Shown here piece after piece: positions 1 to 11,638 of a stretch of DNA of 64,000 bases; the stretch's first letter is position 1; the number at the start of each line of letters is the position of its first letter. Under the pieces are notes generated by a model that worked only from the letters and a program-made list of their open reading frames with translations, was not told where the DNA came from and searched no databases. The stretch spans positions 310,001 to 374,000 of the forward strand of contig NZ_JADMNM010000002.1 of assembly GCF_016461955.1 (NCBI RefSeq), written 5' to 3'. This stretch comes from Qipengyuania sp. YIM B01966 (lineage in GTDB: Bacteria > Pseudomonadota > Alphaproteobacteria > Sphingomonadales > Sphingomonadaceae). The position numbers were made by a program, and so were the translations under genes.

Positions 1-2566
<2,566 letters not shown>

Positions 2567-2711
2567 GGGGCCGCGTGTTCCGGTTTCGTTCGGTGAAGTC
2601 AATGGGCGCTGCGAGCAAGGCCCGGATCAAGCACGCCAAATGGTGCGCGCTGGCACTTTTGCAACTTGGCAAAGCGCTGAAAACGCCGGATGAGCCGATC
2701 AGGGAGGAACC

Positions 2712-2825
2712 ATGCAAATTGCCGCCTGTCTCGATGCCATCCGCAGGGGCCGCGTCGCCACCGTGGCGCACTGTCCGTGCGCACACACCCACATCGCGGA
2801 AGATGTAGCTGGGCCGGCGGACTGA
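2712..2825 (+). CDS. Possible 37-aa Cys/His-containing small protein
   Basis: A 37-codon ORF starts at an ATG eight bases after a strong Shine-Dalgarno sequence (AGGGAGGA at 2701-2708) and stops 19 nt before the K+ transporter gene. The peptide contains the motif HCPCAHTH near its middle and ends in an acidic stretch. I do not recognise it. It may be a genuine small protein, a translational leader for the downstream transporter, or chance. The good ribosome site and the close same-strand neighbour are the only support. Confidence 0.4.
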   Translation: MQIAACLDAIRRGRVATVAHCPCAHTHIAEDVAGPAD

Positions 2826-2844
2826 GTCGGCAAGACCCCGCCTG

Positions 2845-4224
2845 ATGCCCTTCCTCGACCTTCCCGCCCGCACGATTACGCGCCGCGTTGGTGGGTTGGC
2901 GCAAGGGGTGTCGCCCGTGAGGCTGGTACCGCTCGGTTTTGCGCTGGCGATCCTTGCCGGCACCGCGTTGCTTATGGTGCCCGCCGCGCGTGAGGCTGGA
3001 GCGATCGAAGGCGGCGCGCCGTGGCTGGTGGCGCTGTTCACTGCGGTCAGCGCCACCTGCGTCACCGGGCTGGTGACGGTCGATACCGGCACCTACGGGT
3101 CCGGCTTTGGCGAGGCGGTGATCCTCGGCCTCATCCAGATTGGCGGGCTCGGCACGCTGGTCGTGACCACGCTGTTGCTGATGGCCCTGGGCGACCGGCT
3201 GTCGCTGTCGGGCCGGTTGCGGGCCGGGGCTGAGCATCGCGGTGTCGGGCCCGGCGGGGTCGAGCGGCGAGTGCGCACGGTGCTTGCCTTCACGCTGGCG
3301 GTCGAACTGGGGATTGCCGTTCTGCTGATCGGCTGGTGGCGACTCGCCTACGGCGCGCCGTGGGCCGAGGCGGCGTGGCACGGGCTGTTCCATTCGGTCA
3401 GCGCGTTCAACAATGCGGGCTTCGGCCTCCACCCCGACAGCCTGATGCGCTACAGTCACGATCCGGTGGTGTTGCTGGCGCTGTCCGCCGCAGTGGTGCT
3501 GGGCGGGATCGGGATGCCGGTGGTGGCCGAACTGCTTCGCCGTCACCGGGGCGAGCGGGTTTCGCTCCACACCTATTTGACCGTGCTCGGCACGCTAATC
3601 TTGCTGGCGGGCGCGGCGCTGCTGACCTTTCTGTTCGAGCGCGACGGCGCGCTGGCGGGCATGGCTACGCCGCACGCCGCGCTCAATGCGCTGATCCATT
3701 CGGTGATGCTGCGCACCGCCGGCTTCAACGCGATCGACATTGCCGCTTTGTCAGATGCCGGGGTATTGATGGCGTGCTTCGTCATGATCGTCGGCGGCGG
3801 CAGCGTGGGAACGGCGGGCGGGATCAAGGTGACCACGGTGATGGTGCTGCTGGCGGTGGTCGCCGCCGAATTGCGCGGACGGCCCGACAGCACGATCCGC
3901 AGCCGGCACCTCCCCGGCGCAGTCCAGCGCGAGGCGCTGGCGGTGCTGGTGCTGGCGGTAGCGGCGGTCGGGCTCGGCACGCTGGCGGTGCTCGGCCTGT
4001 CGGGTCTGCCCTTGCGCGATGTGATGTTCGAAGCATCCTCCGCCTTTGCCACTGTCGGCCTGTCGACCGGGATTACCGCCAAATTGCCACCGGCCGCACA
4101 GGGCGTCATCATGGCGCTGATGTTCATCGGCCGCGTCGGGCCGATCACGCTGGGCGCCGCGCTCGCATTGCGCAACCGGCCTACCAATATCCGTTATGCC
4201 GAGGAGAGAGTCATTGTGGGGTAG
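2845..4224 (+). CDS. TrkH/KtrB-family potassium transporter, membrane subunit
   Basis: Inner-membrane K+-translocating subunit of a Trk/Ktr system, 459 aa with many hydrophobic segments. The four pore-loop filter regions of the family are recognisable: TCVTG (71-75), FNNAGFG (188-194), RTAGFN (about 289) and TVGLSTG (about 403). A long positively charged N-terminus precedes the first membrane helix. The regulatory RCK subunit overlaps its 3' end, so the two are translationally coupled. Length fits the KtrB/TrkG group better than the longer TrkH (about 480 aa). Choosing between Ktr (often Na+-dependent) and Trk needs phylogeny. Confidence 0.92.
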   Translation: MPFLDLPARTITRRVGGLAQGVSPVRLVPLGFALAILAGTALLMVPAAREAGAIEGGAPWLVALFTAVSATCVTGLVTVDTGTYGSGFGEAVILGLIQIGGLGTLVVTTLLLMALGDRLSLSGRLRAGAEHRGVGPGGVERRVRTVLAFTLAVELGIAVLLIGWWRLAYGAPWAEAAWHGLFHSVSAFNNAGFGLHPDSLMRYSHDPVVLLALSAAVVLGGIGMPVVAELLRRHRGERVSLHTYLTVLGTLILLAGAALLTFLFERDGALAGMATPHAALNALIHSVMLRTAGFNAIDIAALSDAGVLMACFVMIVGGGSVGTAGGIKVTTVMVLLAVVAAELRGRPDSTIRSRHLPGAVQREALAVLVLAVAAVGLGTLAVLGLSGLPLRDVMFEASSAFATVGLSTGITAKLPPAAQGVIMALMFIGRVGPITLGAALALRNRPTNIRYAEERVIVG

Positions 4225-4888
4225 CGATAGCGGCACCGGGCGCACCAGCGTGGCGGTGATTGGGCTTGGCCGGTTCGGCGGGGCGGTGGCCGATGCGCTG
4301 ACCCGGCTGGGGCACGAAGTGCTGGGGATCGACGCCGACCAGGCGCTGGTGCAGGCCTTTGCCGACCGTCTGAGCCATTGCGTGCAGGCCGACGCCACGG
4401 ATGAGCGCGTGTTACGCGACCTGGGTGTCGAAACCATGGCCCATGCCGTTGTCGGCATCGGCACCAACCTCGAAGCCAGCATTCTGGCGGCGTCTACCCT
4501 CGTGGATATGGGCGTGGCCGACGTCTGGGCCAAGGCGCTGGGGCCCAAACATGGCCGCCTGCTCGAGCGCGTCGGGGTGCATAACGTGGTCTATCCCGAA
4601 GCCTCGATGGGCGAGCGCGTAGCCTATCAGGTCGCCGAACAGGTGCTTGATTACATCGACTTTCACGACGGGTTCGCGATCGCCAAGGTCAGCGCACCGG
4701 CTGATGCGGTCGGCCGCACGCTGGCGGAGGCAGCTCTCAGGAGCCGTTTCGGCATCACCGTAGTCGGGGTCAAACGGCCCGGCGAACCGTTCATCTACGC
4801 CCGCCCCGAAACCGCGCTCGAGCCCGGCGATCTGCTGATCGTCGCGGCCGAGGCCGAAGCGCTACAGACATTCGCGCGGCGAAAATGA
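4214..4888 (+). CDS. TrkA/KtrA-family RCK regulatory subunit
   Basis: Cytoplasmic gating subunit that binds nucleotide and controls the adjacent K+ pore. Seen: an RCK-N Rossmann motif VIGLGRFGGAVADAL with the acidic residue of LGIDAD at the end of strand 2, and an RCK-C domain in the last 70 residues. An in-frame ATG exists at 4196, but the sequence GAGGAGAG (4200-4207) lies just before a TTG at 4214, so I prefer the TTG start. Either start overlaps the pore gene. The 3' end overlaps the next ORF by ATGA at 4885-4888. Confidence 0.9.
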   Translation: MWGSDSGTGRTSVAVIGLGRFGGAVADALTRLGHEVLGIDADQALVQAFADRLSHCVQADATDERVLRDLGVETMAHAVVGIGTNLEASILAASTLVDMGVADVWAKALGPKHGRLLERVGVHNVVYPEASMGERVAYQVAEQVLDYIDFHDGFAIAKVSAPADAVGRTLAEAALRSRFGITVVGVKRPGEPFIYARPETALEPGDLLIVAAEAEALQTFARRK

Positions 4889-5817
4889 CCATACGGCTGA
4901 TCGCCCTCGCACTGGCGCTGGCCGGATGCGCGAACGGCGACGTCGAGGATGCGAAGCCAGCACCGGAGGCGACCAACGGCGCGCCCGTCACCAGCCTTGC
5001 CGAGATCGAAGGCTTGTGGCTGGTCGAACGGTTCGGCGATTTTACTCCCGGCTGGCAGAACGGAGCAGGCTGGCGGCGGTCCTATGTCGAGGTACGCAAG
5101 GGAGGCCTCGCCTACGCTGTCGGCTGCAATCATTCGGGCAATGCCGCGTCTTTGGGCGCTGACGGTATCCTGCGCGACCACAGCGAAGAGGGCGGCCGAT
5201 TGCAGACGCTTATGGGCTGCCCGCCCGAGCAGGAGCAGCGCGACGGCCGCTTTTTCGCCTTCTTCGGTACGAATCCGCAGGTGACGCGGATGGCCCCGGA
5301 TCGCATCCGGCTGGCCAGCAGCGCAGGCGAGCTTGTCCTCGTCACCCCTGCCGCGTGGCGGCGTGCCAATGCTCCTGCGCTCAGCGAAATCACCGGCCGC
5401 TGGGTACCGCAGTCCTCCACGACCTACGAAGGTGCAGGCAGTCGAGGGAGTGGGTTCGAGCGCGACGGGGCGATCATCATTACTGAGGATTCGATCGACT
5501 GGACAGCATGCGCCGAGGCCGGGGTCGGCGGGCGCTGGGACAAGGCCGCGCAGTTCACCGTCACCCGTGCGCCCACGGGGACGTGCCGCATGGGCGAGGC
5601 GTTTCCCGGCCACGATGCGGGGCTGATCCTCGCCCGCATTCTCGCCGCCGGGCCGGCGGTGGTGCGGACCGGCGAACACCACATTACCCTCGTTGCCGGG
5701 TCGGACGAGGTCACTCTGGAGAGCGAGGCGAGCGTGCTCAATCCACCGCCGCTTCCGCCGCCGCCACTCCCGCTACCGCCAGGCGTGCCACCGCCGCCGC
5801 CGCCGCCGCTGCGTTAG
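4885..5817 (+). CDS. META-domain lipoprotein with proline tail
   Basis: A 310-aa predicted lipoprotein. The signal sequence ends in the lipobox LAGC, giving an acylated Cys near residue 14. The N-terminal half resembles a META (HslJ-like) domain: GCNHSGNAA followed by the LMGCP motif seen after the conserved Leu/Thr region. The second half may be a degenerate second copy, as it again has Trp and Cys landmarks. The final 25 residues are almost all Pro, Leu and Gly, encoded by a CCG-rich microsatellite. It overlaps the K+ regulator by four bases and probably belongs to that transcript. Function unknown; META proteins are often linked to envelope stress or heat shock. Confidence 0.75.
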   Translation: MTIRLIALALALAGCANGDVEDAKPAPEATNGAPVTSLAEIEGLWLVERFGDFTPGWQNGAGWRRSYVEVRKGGLAYAVGCNHSGNAASLGADGILRDHSEEGGRLQTLMGCPPEQEQRDGRFFAFFGTNPQVTRMAPDRIRLASSAGELVLVTPAAWRRANAPALSEITGRWVPQSSTTYEGAGSRGSGFERDGAIIITEDSIDWTACAEAGVGGRWDKAAQFTVTRAPTGTCRMGEAFPGHDAGLILARILAAGPAVVRTGEHHITLVAGSDEVTLESEASVLNPPPLPPPPLPLPPGVPPPPPPPLR

Positions 5818-5818
5818 T

Positions 5819-7087
5819 TCAGGCGCGCGAAGCTGGATCGTCTGCTGGGTCGAGGTTGCGCGCGGTCACCCGTTCGACGGCGATGCCCGCGGTCAGCCCG
5901 TGGACCAGCGTCGAGAGCAGGATGGTGAAGGCGACCGTCGCCCACAGCGCCTCCTCGTTGACCAGTTCGACATTGTGGCCCGCATAGGCGAGGTAATAGA
6001 CCGAGCCAATCCCGCGCACGCCGTAGAACGCGATCACCGCGCGTGGCCGCCAGGCGAGGCCTGTGCGATAGAGGCTGCACCAGCCGATCACCGGCCGGAT
6101 GATAAATATCAGCGCCAATCCGATCAGCGCGTGCGGCCAGTCGAGATAGGGCCATAGTGCCGGAAACGCCGCGCCCAGGGCCACCAGCAGCACCGCGGTC
6201 AGCGCGTGTTCCACCGCCTCGGCAAAATCGTGTAGCCGCAAATGATACTCGTCGTCCTGTTCCTGCCGGCGCAGGACCACCCCGGCGACAAAGGCGGCAA
6301 TAAAGCCGTACCCTTCGACCAGTTCCGCCCCGCCATATGCGACCAGCACCCCGGCGAGCGCGATGATCCCGGTCTGCGTACGTGCCAGCGGATTGTTGCG
6401 CGGCCAGTAGAACAGCACCCGGCCGAGCAGCCAGCCGGCCGCAACGCCCGCCAGCCCGCCCAGCGCAATCCGCCAGATCACATCGCGCAGCAGCCACTCG
6501 CCGGCCATGTCCCAGGTCAGCACGCCGGCGCTGGCGAACAGGATGCCGAGGTGGACAAAGGGGAACGCCAGCCCGTCATTCAGCCCCGCCTCGGTCGTCA
6601 GCGCGTAGCGGACGGGATGCTCTCCACCCTCCTGCGGCGGGCCGACCTGGACATCGCCGGCCAGCACCGGGTCAGTCGGCGCCAGCACCGCGCCCAGCAG
6701 CAGCGCGCCGGCCAGCGTCATCCCGGCAAACTGCCAGCCGACAATGGCGAGCGCGAGGATCGTCAGCGGCATCGCCACCGAAAGCAGGCGGATGGTCGGC
6801 AGGAAGCGGATGAAACTGCCGACCTTGTCGATGCGCAATCCGGTGGCGAACAGGCCAATGATCACACACCATTCGGCCAGCAATTCCCACGGATAGGGCT
6901 GTGTCAGGGGGTTCGGTGCCTGCGGCATACCGGGGATGAAGAACGCCGCCATCCCCAGCAGCACCAGCAGCGCGGACGCCGCCGGCTCGCGCCCCGAGAT
7001 GAACCGCGGCAGCCAATGCGCGGCGATGATGACCATGCCGGTGCCGGCCAACAGGACATGATAGGAATCGAAACTGAACAGCGTCAT
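5819..7087 (-). CDS. Cation:proton antiporter, CPA1 (NhaP-like)
   Basis: Inner-membrane Na+(K+)/H+ exchanger, 422 aa with about twelve hydrophobic segments. Family landmarks seen: APTDPVLAGDVQVG in the middle of the protein and EAGLNDGLAFP further on, where the Asp residues of TDP and ND form the cation site in NhaP proteins. The frame is open far upstream, but the protein-like sequence begins with MTLFSFDSYHVLL at the ATG at 7087, and the upstream part is shadow. It converges on the META lipoprotein with one base between stops. Together with the K+ transporter it makes a small ion-homeostasis neighbourhood. Confidence 0.9.
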   Translation of the reverse strand: MTLFSFDSYHVLLAGTGMVIIAAHWLPRFISGREPAASALLVLLGMAAFFIPGMPQAPNPLTQPYPWELLAEWCVIIGLFATGLRIDKVGSFIRFLPTIRLLSVAMPLTILALAIVGWQFAGMTLAGALLLGAVLAPTDPVLAGDVQVGPPQEGGEHPVRYALTTEAGLNDGLAFPFVHLGILFASAGVLTWDMAGEWLLRDVIWRIALGGLAGVAAGWLLGRVLFYWPRNNPLARTQTGIIALAGVLVAYGGAELVEGYGFIAAFVAGVVLRRQEQDDEYHLRLHDFAEAVEHALTAVLLVALGAAFPALWPYLDWPHALIGLALIFIIRPVIGWCSLYRTGLAWRPRAVIAFYGVRGIGSVYYLAYAGHNVELVNEEALWATVAFTILLSTLVHGLTAGIAVERVTARNLDPADDPASRA

Positions 7088-7243
7088 CTGACGCGCATGG
7101 CGGTCGGTGGTGTGCTGGTCAATCGCCGGGCTCGCGGGGGAAAAGCGCACGAGATCATGTGTATTGCCGCAGCAAGAGTGCTTGCAAACCGCCAAGGCCT
7201 GAGGCACCGGCCCACTCCCATTCGGTGGATAAAGGAACATTCT

Positions 7244-7573
7244 ATGCGCAAGATCATGATTGCAGCGGCCGCGCCGCTCGCTTTTGCCCTCGCCGCTTGT
7301 GGCGAAACGGCCGGCGAGCAGGTCGAAGAAGCCTACGACCAGCGCGCTGACAACCTCGAAGCCAAGGCCGAAACACAGGAAGACATGGGCATGCCCGGTG
7401 CCGCTGCGCAGACGGAAGCGCAGGCCGCTGCCGCCGAAGCCAAAGGCGAAGTCCTGGGCGAAGCGGTCGACGATGGCGCCCTGACCACCAACCAGGCCGT
7501 CGCCCCGATCGCCGGCGCGACCCCGGCGGCCGGCGCTGCTGCCCCGGCTGCTACGGCCACCCCGGCCCAGTAA
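7244..7573 (+). CDS. Small Ala-rich lipoprotein
   Basis: A 109-aa exported lipoprotein. The signal peptide ends in the lipobox LAAC, followed by a charged helical region rich in Glu, Ala and Gln that could form a coiled coil, then an Ala/Pro/Thr-rich tail. The ATG at 7244 is preceded by AAAGGAAC. It is a single-gene unit: a divergent antiporter lies upstream and a strong terminator follows. I do not recognise a functional family. Confidence 0.7.
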   Translation: MRKIMIAAAAPLAFALAACGETAGEQVEEAYDQRADNLEAKAETQEDMGMPGAAAQTEAQAAAAEAKGEVLGEAVDDGALTTNQAVAPIAGATPAAGAAAPAATATPAQ

Positions 7574-7599
7574 TCCGGCGGCCATCACGGCTTTGGAAG

Positions 7600-7629
7600 G
7601 GGGCGCCGCATTGCCGGCGCCCCTTTTTG
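7600..7629 (+). terminator. Rho-independent terminator of the lipoprotein gene
   Basis: A perfect 9-bp GC stem, GGGGCGCCG/CGGCGCCCC, with a six-base loop is followed at once by TTTTTGTTTG. It lies 26 nt after the lipoprotein stop. Confidence 0.9.
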
Positions 7630-7761
7630 TTTGTCCTCGCGCCGCGCGGTTCAGCGCCGGGCAAAGGTTGCATCGGCAACGAAAAGCTGGTTGGCATGAT
7701 GCCATTGGTGGCGGCGCGCTATTTCGTGCCAGACTGCCCTGTCTTGTTGAGGAACCGACGC

Positions 7762-9945
7762 ATGAAAGCCCCCCTTCTTGCTGCTGCCGCGCTTGGCGCG
7801 CTGACCGCCGGATGCACCACGATGTACGATCAAACCGAAACGGCGGCCGTCGCCGCACCGGCCGCGCTGCCGCAGGCGACCGGCTATTTCGCCGATGTTT
7901 CGGCGCTGCCGTTCCGCGCGCCCGATTTCACCCGCATTGCGGAGAGTGATTACGGCCCCGCCTTCGACCAGGCGATGGCGATCGAGCGGGCCGAGGTGCA
8001 GGCGATCATCGACAACCCCGCCGCGCCGACCTTCGACAATACGATCGTTGCACTGGAGACCACCGGCCAGATGCTGGGCCGCGTAGCCAATGTATTCTTC
8101 GCGCTGACGGGCAGCCACACCAACCCCACGCTCGAAGCGATCAACAGCGAATACAGCCCCAAGCTGTCGGCCCATGACGACTGGATCACGCTCAACCCGG
8201 CGCTGTTTGCGCGGGTCAAGGCGGTGTACGACGCGCGCGCCACGCTGGGCCTTGACCGCGAACAGATGAAGCTGCTCGAAGACCGCTACGAGGGCATGGT
8301 CCACGCCGGCGCGCTGCTGACCGAGGCGCAGCGTCAGCAGGTGATGGAAATCAACACCGAGCTGTCGACCCTAACCACCCAGTTCGGCCAGACACTACGC
8401 AAGGCGACCAATGACGGCGCGATTGTGGTCGATAACGTGGCCGACTTGCAGGGCCTTTCGGCGGACGAGATCGAAAGCGCGCGCAAGGCTGCCGAGGAGC
8501 GCGGCCTCGCCGGCAAATATGTCATCGCGCTGCAGAACACGACCCAGCAGCCGATCCTGCCCAATCTCGCCAACCGCGCGTTGCGCGAACGGATCTTCAA
8601 CGCCTCGGCCCATCGCGCCGACCAGGGCGGCCCCAACGATACGCGGATGCTGGTCGCGCGGATCGCGCAATTGCGCGCCCAGAAGGCGGCCTTGTTCGGC
8701 GCGCCTGACTGGGCGACCTATGCGATGTGGGACCGGATGGCCGAGAAGCCTGCCACCGCGCTCGGTTTCATGCAGCAGATGGTCCCGGCCCTTGCCGCGA
8801 CGCAGCGGCGCGAAGCCGAGGTGCTCAACCAGAAGATCCGCGCGACCGGTGGCAACCATACGGTCCAACCGTGGGACTGGTATCGCTATGCCGAAATGGT
8901 CCGCAAAGAACGCTACGACCTCGACGAGAATGCCGTGCGGCCCTATTTCGAGATCACCAACGTCCTCGAACGCGGCGTATTTTATGCTGCTAACCGGTTG
9001 TATGGGCTCGATTTCCGCAAGCGCACGGACCTCCCGGTCTATCACCCGGACGTGACCGTCTATACCGTGCTCGACCGGGATGGCAGCGAGCTGGGGCTGT
9101 TCTATTTCGACCCCTATCAGCGCCCGTCAAAGCGCGGCGGTGCGTGGATGAGCAATTTCGTCGACCAGTCGCACCTCTACGGCACCAAGCCGGTGATCTA
9201 CAACGTGCTCAACATCCCCAAGGCGCCCGATGGCGAGCCGCAGCTGGTCAGCTTCGACAATGTTGGCACGATGTTCCACGAATTCGGCCACGCGCTGCAC
9301 GGTCTTTTCGCCAATCAACAATATGCCTCGCTGTCAGGCACGGCCACGGCGCGCGATTTCGTCGAATATCCGAGCCAGGTGAACGAGGTGTGGGCGACCG
9401 AACCCTCGGTGCTGGCCAACTACGCCCGCCACTATCAGACTGGCGCGCCGATCCCGGCCGCTCTGGTGACCAAGATCGAGGAAGCGGCCAAGTTCAACCA
9501 GGGCTACGATTTCGGCGAGGTGGTCGCGGCCGCCCTGCTCGACATGAAGTGGCACGCGCTGAGCCCGCAGCAGGCGGCGGCAATCAACACGCCCGAAGCG
9601 GTCGACGCATTCGAGCGCCGCTCGCTCGAGGATTTGGGCCTGGCGGTCGATCTGGTGCCGCCGCGTTATCGCAGTTCCTATTTCAACCACATCTTCTCGG
9701 ACCCCTCGGGCTACAGTGCGGGGTATTATTCCTACCTCTGGACCGAGATGCTCGACCGCGACAGCCGCAAATGGTTTGCCGACAATGGCGGGCTGACCCG
9801 CGCCAATGGCGACCACTACCGCGCCACTGTGCTGAGCCAGGGCGGGACGATGGATTATTTCGAGATGTTCCGAAATTTTGCCGGCCGCGAGCCGCAGGTG
9901 CAGCCGATGCTCGAAGCGCGCGGCCTGACCGGGACGGGGAACTAA
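7762..9945 (+). CDS. dcp: M3 family zinc oligopeptidase (Dcp-like), lipoprotein
   Basis: Zinc metallopeptidase of family M3, 727 aa, close to peptidyl-dipeptidase Dcp, which removes C-terminal dipeptides. The zinc motif HEFGH (His506, Glu507, His510) and a downstream Glu535 in EYPSQVNE are present. The start at 7762 follows TTGAGGAACC and gives an N-terminus with the lipobox LTAGC, so the enzyme is probably anchored in the periplasm, as is usual for sphingomonad Dcp homologues. The open frame extends upstream to 7627, but that part overlaps the preceding terminator. The stop codon overlaps that of the convergent btuD. Confidence 0.93.
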   Translation: MKAPLLAAAALGALTAGCTTMYDQTETAAVAAPAALPQATGYFADVSALPFRAPDFTRIAESDYGPAFDQAMAIERAEVQAIIDNPAAPTFDNTIVALETTGQMLGRVANVFFALTGSHTNPTLEAINSEYSPKLSAHDDWITLNPALFARVKAVYDARATLGLDREQMKLLEDRYEGMVHAGALLTEAQRQQVMEINTELSTLTTQFGQTLRKATNDGAIVVDNVADLQGLSADEIESARKAAEERGLAGKYVIALQNTTQQPILPNLANRALRERIFNASAHRADQGGPNDTRMLVARIAQLRAQKAALFGAPDWATYAMWDRMAEKPATALGFMQQMVPALAATQRREAEVLNQKIRATGGNHTVQPWDWYRYAEMVRKERYDLDENAVRPYFEITNVLERGVFYAANRLYGLDFRKRTDLPVYHPDVTVYTVLDRDGSELGLFYFDPYQRPSKRGGAWMSNFVDQSHLYGTKPVIYNVLNIPKAPDGEPQLVSFDNVGTMFHEFGHALHGLFANQQYASLSGTATARDFVEYPSQVNEVWATEPSVLANYARHYQTGAPIPAALVTKIEEAAKFNQGYDFGEVVAAALLDMKWHALSPQQAAAINTPEAVDAFERRSLEDLGLAVDLVPPRYRSSYFNHIFSDPSGYSAGYYSYLWTEMLDRDSRKWFADNGGLTRANGDHYRATVLSQGGTMDYFEMFRNFAGREPQVQPMLEARGLTGTGN

Positions 9946-10667
9946 CCCAGCGCCAGCGCCCGCGCACCCGGCTCGCCCAGCCAGTGCGCGGGGACGCCCC
10001 AGACGCGCTCGATCACCCGGTGGTCGAGCGCGTCTTCGCATCGGCCATCAACGACGACCGCGCCTTGGTCGATAACGATCACGCGGTCGGCATGGTTCAT
10101 CGCCAGCGCGAGATCGTGCAGCACCAGCACCACGCCCGCTCCAGTTTCCGCCGCGCGGCGCAGATGCGAAAGCAGCGCAAGCTGATGGCCGAGATCGAGC
10201 GCGGCCAGTGGCTCGTCGGCAAGGATCCAGCGCGGTTCCCCCGCCAACACCCGCGCCAGCAATGCACGCGCCCGCTCGCCGCCTGAGAGGCGCGATACGG
10301 GGCGGTCGGCCAGCGCGGCCAAGTCGAGCGCCTCGAGCGCGGCTGTAATCGCCGCCGCGCCCCGATCGCGGTGCGGCAGGCGGCCCAGCCCCACAAGGTC
10401 GCGCACGGCGACATCCCAGGCCACCTCGCCCGATTGGGGGAGGTAGCCGATCGCCTGCGCGCGCCGGCGCGCATCGAGGGCATCCAGCCTCGCGCCATCA
10501 AGCGTTACAAACCCGGTATCGGGACGCTCCAACCCGGCCAGCAGCTTTAGCAGCGTGGATTTCCCCGACCCGTTCGGCCCGCATATCGCAGTGATAGTGC
10601 CCAGCGCAAACGACGCCGTGACGTCACGCAAACGCGCGCCCAGCGTCAGATCTTGCGCCGCCAGCAT
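9942..10667 (-). CDS. btuD: Vitamin B12 ABC transporter ATPase
   Basis: Cytoplasmic ATP-binding subunit, 241 aa, energising cobalamin import through the BtuC-like permease. Seen: Walker A GPNGSGKST (30-38), Q-loop YLPQSGE, signature LSGGE, Walker B ILADEP with LAALD, and the switch His in VLHD. The ATG at 10667 overlaps the permease stop (TGATG). The longer open frame upstream is a shadow of the permease. Last gene of the riboswitch-led operon. Haem and ferric-siderophore ATPases look alike; the riboswitch and BtuB decide for B12. Confidence 0.93.
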   Translation of the reverse strand: MLAAQDLTLGARLRDVTASFALGTITAICGPNGSGKSTLLKLLAGLERPDTGFVTLDGARLDALDARRRAQAIGYLPQSGEVAWDVAVRDLVGLGRLPHRDRGAAAITAALEALDLAALADRPVSRLSGGERARALLARVLAGEPRWILADEPLAALDLGHQLALLSHLRRAAETGAGVVLVLHDLALAMNHADRVIVIDQGAVVVDGRCEDALDHRVIERVWGVPAHWLGEPGARALALG

Positions 10668-11638
10668 CACGCCAACCCCCGCCGCATCCGTAGCAGCAGA
10701 TGGAGGAAGAACGGCGCCCCAATCAGGCTCAGCGCGATGCCCAGCCGCAACTCGGTCACCAGCGGCAGCACCCGCACCAACGCATCGGCCAGCACCAGCA
10801 ACAGCGCCCCGGCGAGCGCTGCGGGCACCAGCAGGGTGCTGGGCCGCCGATCGGTCAGCGGGCGGACCAGATGCGGCACCACCAACCCGACAAAGCCGAT
10901 GATGCCCGCCACAGCCACGCCGCTGCCGACAGTGAGCCCCACGCCTGCCACCAGCCAGAACAGCAGCGGGCGCGGCGCAATGCCGAGCGAGCGGGCGGTT
11001 TCCTCCCCCAGCACCAGTGCATCCAGCCCGCGCCCGGCAGCGAGCAGGCAAGCCAGCCCCGCCAGCGTCAGCGGCGCGGCCAGCGCGACATCGGACCAGC
11101 CGCGATCGGTCAAAGCGCCCATCAGCCAGGTGACGATTTCCGACATCGCAAAGGCGTTGGGCGCCAGGCTGATCACGAGGCTGGTCAGCGCCCCGGCGAG
11201 GCTGGCGATCATCATCCCTGCGAGCGTGAACAGCGCGAGGCCATGCGTGCCGCCTGCCGTCTGCCCCGCGATCAGCGCCAGCAGCGCCATCGCCCCGCCC
11301 GCGCCAATCAGGGCAAAGCCGGGCAGCGCGAATGGCTGCGTGGCAAGGTCCAGCCACAGGCACAGCACCGCGCCCAGAGCGGCGGCGGGCGCGATGCCGA
11401 ACAGACCCGGATCGGCCAGCGGATTACGCAGATAGCCCTGCATCGCTGCCCCGCTCGCACCCAGCCCGGCACCGATGATCGCCGCCAGCAGCGCGCGCGG
11501 CAGGCGCAACTGGGCGAGGATCACCGCCGCATTGGGCGTGCTGGCCGGGTCGAGCCACACCCGCCCGGCGAACAGCGAGCCAGCGACGGCAAGCCCCAGC
11601 GCCGCTGCCAGCATCATGTTGAGCCGCAATGCGCTCAT
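10667..11638 (-). CDS. btuC: Vitamin B12 ABC transporter permease
   Basis: FecCD/BtuC-type inner-membrane permease, 323 aa, with about ten hydrophobic segments. Typical family blocks are visible: LRLPRALLAAIIGAGLG, then GAAMQGYLRNPLADPGLFG, and GFVGLVVPHLVRPLTDRRP near the coupling helix. The ATG at 11638 overlaps the stop of the binding-protein gene (ATGA), indicating translational coupling. The alternative start at 11707 would overlap the upstream gene by 70 nt and adds a non-conserved segment. Confidence 0.93.
   Translation of the reverse strand: MSALRLNMMLAAALGLAVAGSLFAGRVWLDPASTPNAAVILAQLRLPRALLAAIIGAGLGASGAAMQGYLRNPLADPGLFGIAPAAALGAVLCLWLDLATQPFALPGFALIGAGGAMALLALIAGQTAGGTHGLALFTLAGMMIASLAGALTSLVISLAPNAFAMSEIVTWLMGALTDRGWSDVALAAPLTLAGLACLLAAGRGLDALVLGEETARSLGIAPRPLLFWLVAGVGLTVGSGVAVAGIIGFVGLVVPHLVRPLTDRRPSTLLVPAALAGALLLVLADALVRVLPLVTELRLGIALSLIGAPFFLHLLLRMRRGLA

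Noticed and set aside
2648-2662. TGGCAC-TTTTGC as a sigma-54 promoter
   Set aside because: The GG-GC spacing is too short by three bases.
7088-7858. N-terminal extension of the antiporter gene up to 7858
   Set aside because: It overlaps two plus-strand genes and a terminator, and adds sequence unlike NhaP proteins; the ATG at 7087 fits.
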